Shown here piece by piece: positions 59,199 to 64,000 of a stretch of DNA of 64,000 nucleotides. Position numbers and translations under genes: made by a program. The DNA comes from Mercenaria mercenaria (Eukaryota > Mollusca > Bivalvia > Venerida > Veneridae). The notes beneath the pieces are model-generated. The model saw nothing but the letters and a program-made list of their open reading frames with translations, had not been told where the DNA came from and did not search any database. The first letter of the stretch is position 1. The number at the start of each line of letters is the position of its first letter. The DNA lies in contig NC_069375.1 in NCBI RefSeq assembly GCF_021730395.1, positions 65,003,501 to 65,067,500 on the forward strand, read 5' to 3'.

Positions 59199-61655
59199 AT
59201 TCATAACTGTGCAACTACCGGGATAACGGAGATAAATATTTTTTCTCATAAAGATCTGTGCAAATTTACTGATTACGCAATTTTCTTTCAATATATGAAA
59301 GCTTTCTTTTAACTCTTCCGGGTTCGATTGCGTGCGTTTGAATTTAATAAAAACTATGCTATGTTTAGTAAGATGAAACATAAGCAATTTACCACAGTCT
59401 TTACTTCTTAGAAAAATAGTGGAGGATAGCGAAAAGAAGGTTGATGTTATTAGAGACGCCGACTAGCATTTTACAAAAGGTTAAAATAATGATTTTGTTC
59501 GCGTTCTGTTAAAGCACGTTTTATATATGAAAGCACCATAGCAAACTGTAAACACACTTAAAAGAATGAACGATGATAGACCTCATATTAATTTGATTAG
59601 GCATCACTATGATCTATCCAGATTGTATTTTTGGCTCCGATCTGTATACTAAATAAACGTCATAAACAGCGTTACGGTCTTGTCCTGTTTTCATGCTGTT
59701 ATCGAGAATGTTATGTCTGGTTACTTCTCGCAATAAATCGCCATAAAATGCACAATGAGAGTGAGGATATTACACTTCAATGTAGGGATCCTTTTTCTTT
59801 TATTTCCATTTAAATTCGTTTTAATTACGCGTTACGGGGCCTATACACGTTTTCATTTTGCCATGAAAGGCGTTAATATATATTGCCAATAGGAAGCTTT
59901 ACTATCTAAAACAGATACGCATATAGCGTCTGTTCCCATCAGATGATTTTTCAAAGAGTCAAAGAGAAAGAGTTATTTCCGTTTAACTATTGAATAAATA
60001 CAAAAAGGCTCACTATCAAGAGGAAAGCGCATATTGTTTTCGTGTTTGTTTTGGTCCGATGATTTTTGACTGAGTCAATTCCCTTTGATTATTCAGCATT
60101 TGTATACTATAGTTAAGAAATAATAAATCTGAAAGTCGTTTGGATGCGAATGATTAAATCACTCGTGCTACGCACTCGTGATTTAATTATTACGCATCCA
60201 AACTCCTGCCCATATTTTATTAATTGATAAAATTATTGGAACATAATTATTATTTCGATTCTAACAACGCAAATAATTCGCATTTTACAGTACTACATTT
60301 TCACCGTAATACGTCATTCGGGTCATATGCTGTTACAATTTACCCCCCTGTGGTTAGAAAGAGTTGCATACCCAAAATGGAAACGTATAGATATTTGTTT
60401 CTTTTTATCAAAATTTTGAGAAGTATTTATAATTAGTAATCTAGCAGCCCGCAAAACTAATTATGAAGAGATCATCAAATTAAGCGATTTGACCCTATGT
60501 TACAATTACGAGCTTAATTTTAAATATGACGTACATCATTATGACGTCATACTTTATGTCATACATTTATGACGTCACCGCTGAATCTTAATTTAAGCTA
60601 ATTGAATTCGCTGGGTAGAGTCGAACGTGTTTTTACGGTCCTACACACAAGTCGGGTATGCTTTTTATCATATTTATGTTTTTGAAAATGCTGTTTTAAA
60701 CCGTTTGGGCCCTGAAAAAAATTTGTATGTAATGGAACTGAAGTAGAATCTCTTATGCCACAATCATAGAGGCTGAAATGTAAACAGCCATCCATATTTT
60801 ATCGTAGATTCATGTATAGGCGATTTCGCTATATGTTTATATAGCAACTGCTGCAGATCGTGTTAGAATTCCTCATCAAAACTTCACTCTTAAAGGAAAT
60901 GCGTGTACTTGTGTGATAATTAGTCACTGAGTTATTTCTCTTGAATAATTCAACATTAGTAAATCATAGCCCCATCCTAGTCATGAGTATTTCTAAGCAG
61001 CCACTGGTTATAATTCAGCGAAAATTCAATGGATGCTTCAATCTCAGAAGGGTGTGCGCATATTGTCTTCATGTTCATGTGAATCATATTTTAATGAGAT
61101 ATTGTCCTTTGATTATTCAACATTAAAAATCTATATGTGACCAGTCAGTGAATTCCCTTTTTAGCTCGTCTGTTTTTTTTTTTTTTGAAAAAAAAAAAGT
61201 CTGCGAAGTATTGTCGTTACTTGATCGTCGGCATTGGCGTCGGCCTTGTTTAAAAAAAATTGTTTAGGTCTATCTTTTCTCAAAAACTGTAAGAGCTACA
61301 TCTTTTAGAACTGTATACTGAATAAGCCAATCCTACTTTTGAGACATCATGTATGTCAATAAGTTGTTGATAGACAAAGGTTTTCAAAAGGTTCCATAAA
61401 CAGAGTGTTTATACTACTTTAAAGCCTAGATTATTCTGGTTTTTTTTCCAGAATCTTCTTTTTATACACGAAGGTGCTTGAACCTTCCATGATACTATAG
61501 ATAGGAAGCTATCGGAGGACAAGACAGAACTTATTGTAAGATCTTATTGATAAAACGTTCCTTAACATTTGAATGATTTGCATGATCATTTTGGATTTAA
61601 TAATTAATCTTTGAAGAAAGGATTTGTTTTCTTTGGATGAAATTAGAATTTAATA
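59199..61655 (+). repeat. interspersed block D, copy 2 (2.5 kb)
   Basis: Direct repeat of 49394-51986. It lacks the 800 bp present in copy 1 at 49715-50525 and carries an extra 720 bp at about 60114-60838. Confidence 0.85.
60114..60838. mobile_element. insertion of about 720 bp in block D copy 2, with terminal hairpin
   Basis: Sequence homologous to copy 1 stops at ATAGTT (60113) and resumes near 60839. Near its left edge, 60138-60168 pairs with 60172-60203 (GTTTGGATGCG at the outer end). About 60527-60582 has three TGACGTCA-like words. No transposase seen; class unknown. Confidence 0.6.
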
Positions 61656-61837
61656 AAATATTTACTTATTTGATTTAAATATGACCTGGGGAGGATTTGG
61701 ACAGTTCTGACAAAAAAGATTGGATTATATGGCTAATTAACATTCGAAGGTATTTCAGTTCGTACTTTTATTAAGAAACTTTGTTATTGTAAATAATCTC
61801 TGGTTTGTTTTTTCTGTTACCTTTAGTATTTTCAGCG

Positions 61838-61990
61838 CAGTCTGGTCAGGATCCATGCTGTTCGCTTTTAAAACCTACTGCAATTAGAGAAACCGTTAGC
61901 GAACAGCATGGATCCTGACCAGACTGTGCGGATACGCAGGCTGGTCTGGATCTATGCTGGTCGCAAAGCCACTATGTTAGTTTTCGCATG
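61838..61990. mobile_element. MITE-like element with perfect 28-bp inverted repeat
   Basis: Arms 61838-61865 and 61899-61926 are perfect inverses with a 33-nt loop, outer end CAGTCTGGTCAGGATCCATG. A third, related word (CTGGTCTGGATCTATGCTGG) follows at about 61942, and the element ends near a GCATGGCGCGGCTCA word. Confidence 0.8.
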
Positions 61991-62301
61991 GCGCGGCTCA
62001 AATGATAATAAACTTTTTTCCCACGTTTTAAAGTGGTAAACTAATAATACTGCAAGCTGTCTAAATACATCCAGGACAGTGAAAGTTTGGCCATCAAAAA
62101 TAAATAACCCAAAACTGTCGATGAAAGGGATGGTAACTAGGTCAGTATTGCAGGCTAATTACGATTAATATATTTAACCATCTAACAGAACAAATGTATA
62201 TCGAATTATTCTATTTCCATTTGAATAAACGCACTGACAACCACATTACCAAAAAAGAAGAAAGTCATTTCCGGACTATGGGAAACCAGATTCATAGAGA
62301 A

Positions 62302-62927
62302 ACAAGAACTGTCGGAGGGACAGCAACGCTCGATTTTTCAACAGCCTTGTCAATTGAATGAATATAAAAGTCGATTAAGGGGCATAGTTTTGTAAAATTG
62401 CAAAACAGGGTTATGGAACCTTTACAATGCATATCAGCTTATGACAATGGACAATTGTGTGAAGTTTCAATCCATTCCCATTAGTGGATAGTGAATTACC
62501 AGCTTGCATACAAAAACTTAACTAAAAACTGCAGAAAAGACAAAAAAAGGGGCATAGTTTTGTAAAAATGCAAAGTAGAGTTATGGGACCTGTGCAATGC
62601 ATGTCATATTATTGCAATGAACAAGTGTGTGAAGTTTCAATCAATTTCCGTTAGTGAGTACTGAGATACCAGCTTACATATAAAACCTTAACCAAACATT
62701 TCTGAGTCGAAAAGGGGCATAATTTTGAAAAAAAATTAAAGCAAAATAGAGTTATGGAACCTGAGCAATGTAAGTCAGTTTATCATAGTGAATAAGTGTG
62801 TGATGTTTCAATCCATTCCCACAAGTGAGATACCAGCTTACATACAAAACCTTAACCAAATCGGGGCGCGGACACGATCCGAATTAGTCCAAAAGCTCTA
62901 CATATTCTTCGAATAGTCGAGCTAAAA
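62302..62927 (-). mobile_element. tandem-core element, family A, copy 3, both ends present
   Basis: On the minus strand the 5' end is TAGCTCGACTATTCGAAGAA. Monomers with the CAGCTTACATACAAAA word follow (plus-strand reading). The 3' end hairpin is CTGTCCCTCCGACAG, then TTCTTGTT. Opposite orientation to the copy at 38.1 kb. Confidence 0.82.
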
Positions 62928-63020
62928 AGTGCCACAAAGTGATGGTCTACAGGTATATTTCCTGGTTTTAGATTTCTTTCATCCCGAGTAGGTGGCATCT
63001 AAATTTGTATCAAGGAGAGG

Positions 63021-64000
63021 CCAATAAATAAAAGGAACTGGAAAACTTTGGGATGTAATGTATTGCTGAACTTGGCTGTCTCTACGGTAATTGCAGATGG
63101 AGGAGGAATACTAGAAATAACATGTATAACGGCCCGTAAAATTAAAGAGCAAACTAAAGGGGCCGTCAAGGTCAGACAATTGCAAAGGGCAACTAGATCA
63201 CGTGAAGTCAACACCAAGGGGAAGTAACTTCGACGACCATAAGTATTCGAAGTGGTACCTTTACTTATATCCGTTCTGTTGAATGAAGTAAGATTATACA
63301 AACTGAAACATATGTTTGGGGTATTAGCACATAAAGAAATAATGAACTCTGATAAACTGTTGGCGTTTCTAAGTAATAGAATCTTTTGTAATCACCGAGT
63401 TGTGTGGGCATCCTTCTATGTAAATTAAAAAATATGTTTATTAGAGAATTTTCATAAGCATAAAAACTATTGCTATGATTGCTGATGTTATTGTCTCTGT
63501 AATAATATGCTATTTTGAAAACATTAGAAAAAGGTTCTTTGATTTTGTTTTAATTATAACTATAGCAGTGTCTTTCTGGAAAAAAATAGTTTTCACAACA
63601 GATGTCAGTATCAAAATAAAATAGTTTGTGATGACTACCGTGCAAACGGACGAGTTTCGATGGAAAGACAATGTGATATATTTCTCCTTCATTATTGTCT
63701 CATCCATACATGTTCCACATTAATATAAAAGCAAAGACAAGACAAATAACAGCTTCAAGAAATTGTGAAACTTCAGAATGACAACTCCACCGTACATACA
63801 GATCAAAATGCCCTGCATATTAAGCTTTCCTTATTAGGCAATACTCAGAAGTCGTTGGTAAATGTTGCGTGAAAATAAATCATAAAAATAATAAATGAAA
63901 AATAATATATCTAGCTGATTACAGTTAAACACCAGAAGATGGATTTTTGCACTGTTCCGTATTAATATATTTTTATAAATCCAATACCCCCCCCACACAC
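63021..64000. other. intergenic, nothing recognised
   Basis: A 100-codon minus-strand frame at 62999-63301 shows no domain that I recognise. The window ends in a C run and ACAC. Confidence 0.4.

Noticed and set aside
60598-60795. 65-codon minus-strand frame with Cys and His residues
   Set aside because: Looks loosely zinc-finger-like but the spacing fits no known finger, and it lies in an insertion with no other coding sign.
62999-63301. 100-codon minus-strand frame
   Set aside because: No recognisable motif; adjoins repeat DNA; no splice or start context.

Overview
The window looks like a piece of a bivalve mollusc nuclear genome. The evidence is AT-rich, intron-rich DNA, two genes of families that are greatly expanded in bivalves (HSPA12-type Hsp70 and C1q-domain proteins), and a dense load of mollusc-style repeats: tRNA-headed SINEs, Penelope-like retroelements, and short elements with tandem-repeat cores. 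A venerid or related heterodont clam is my guess; the species cannot be read from the sequence. No rRNA gene, intact tRNA gene, CRISPR array or prokaryotic operon was seen.

Host genes. Two paralogous HSPA12-like genes lie on the minus strand at 8.3-13.0 kb and 39.2-46.7 kb, about 27 kb apart. They share the same exon plan: exons A, B, C and D with the same phases and lengths to within one codon. Homology continues into an upstream exon candidate and a downstream 3' UTR exon candidate. Gene 2 has a plausible start codon placed directly before a GC-AG intron; at the matching place gene 1 has AAG, so its start is in doubt. Between them, on the plus strand at 28.4-30.45 kb, is a three-exon gene for a secreted coiled-coil plus C1q-domain protein whose C1q domain stops early.

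Layout. 1.9-3.8 kb: broken Penelope-like element with remains of a C-terminal GIY-YIG domain. 4.2-6.4 kb: SINEs. 8.3-13.0 kb: HSPA12 gene 1. 14.5-17.0 kb: Ty3/gypsy fossil. 17.7-19.4 kb: a large palindrome and interspersed repeats. 20.6-24.7 kb: a tandem-core element split by a second Penelope-like element. 25-27 kb: old repeats. 28.4-30.45 kb: C1q gene. 30.8-36.3 kb: SINE and tandem-core elements. 38-47 kb: HSPA12 gene 2, whose largest intron holds a long foldback element interrupted by another element, and a pogo-like MITE. 47-64 kb: repeats only, including two direct copies of a 2.5 kb block.

The most interesting non-genic pattern is a set of short element families that share one design: an array of degenerate monomers of about 100-180 bp, then a terminal hairpin, and in two families an internal inverted copy of the 5' end. 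This is what Helentron-associated non-autonomous elements are known to look like. Boundaries of repeat families are approximate because they were read by eye.
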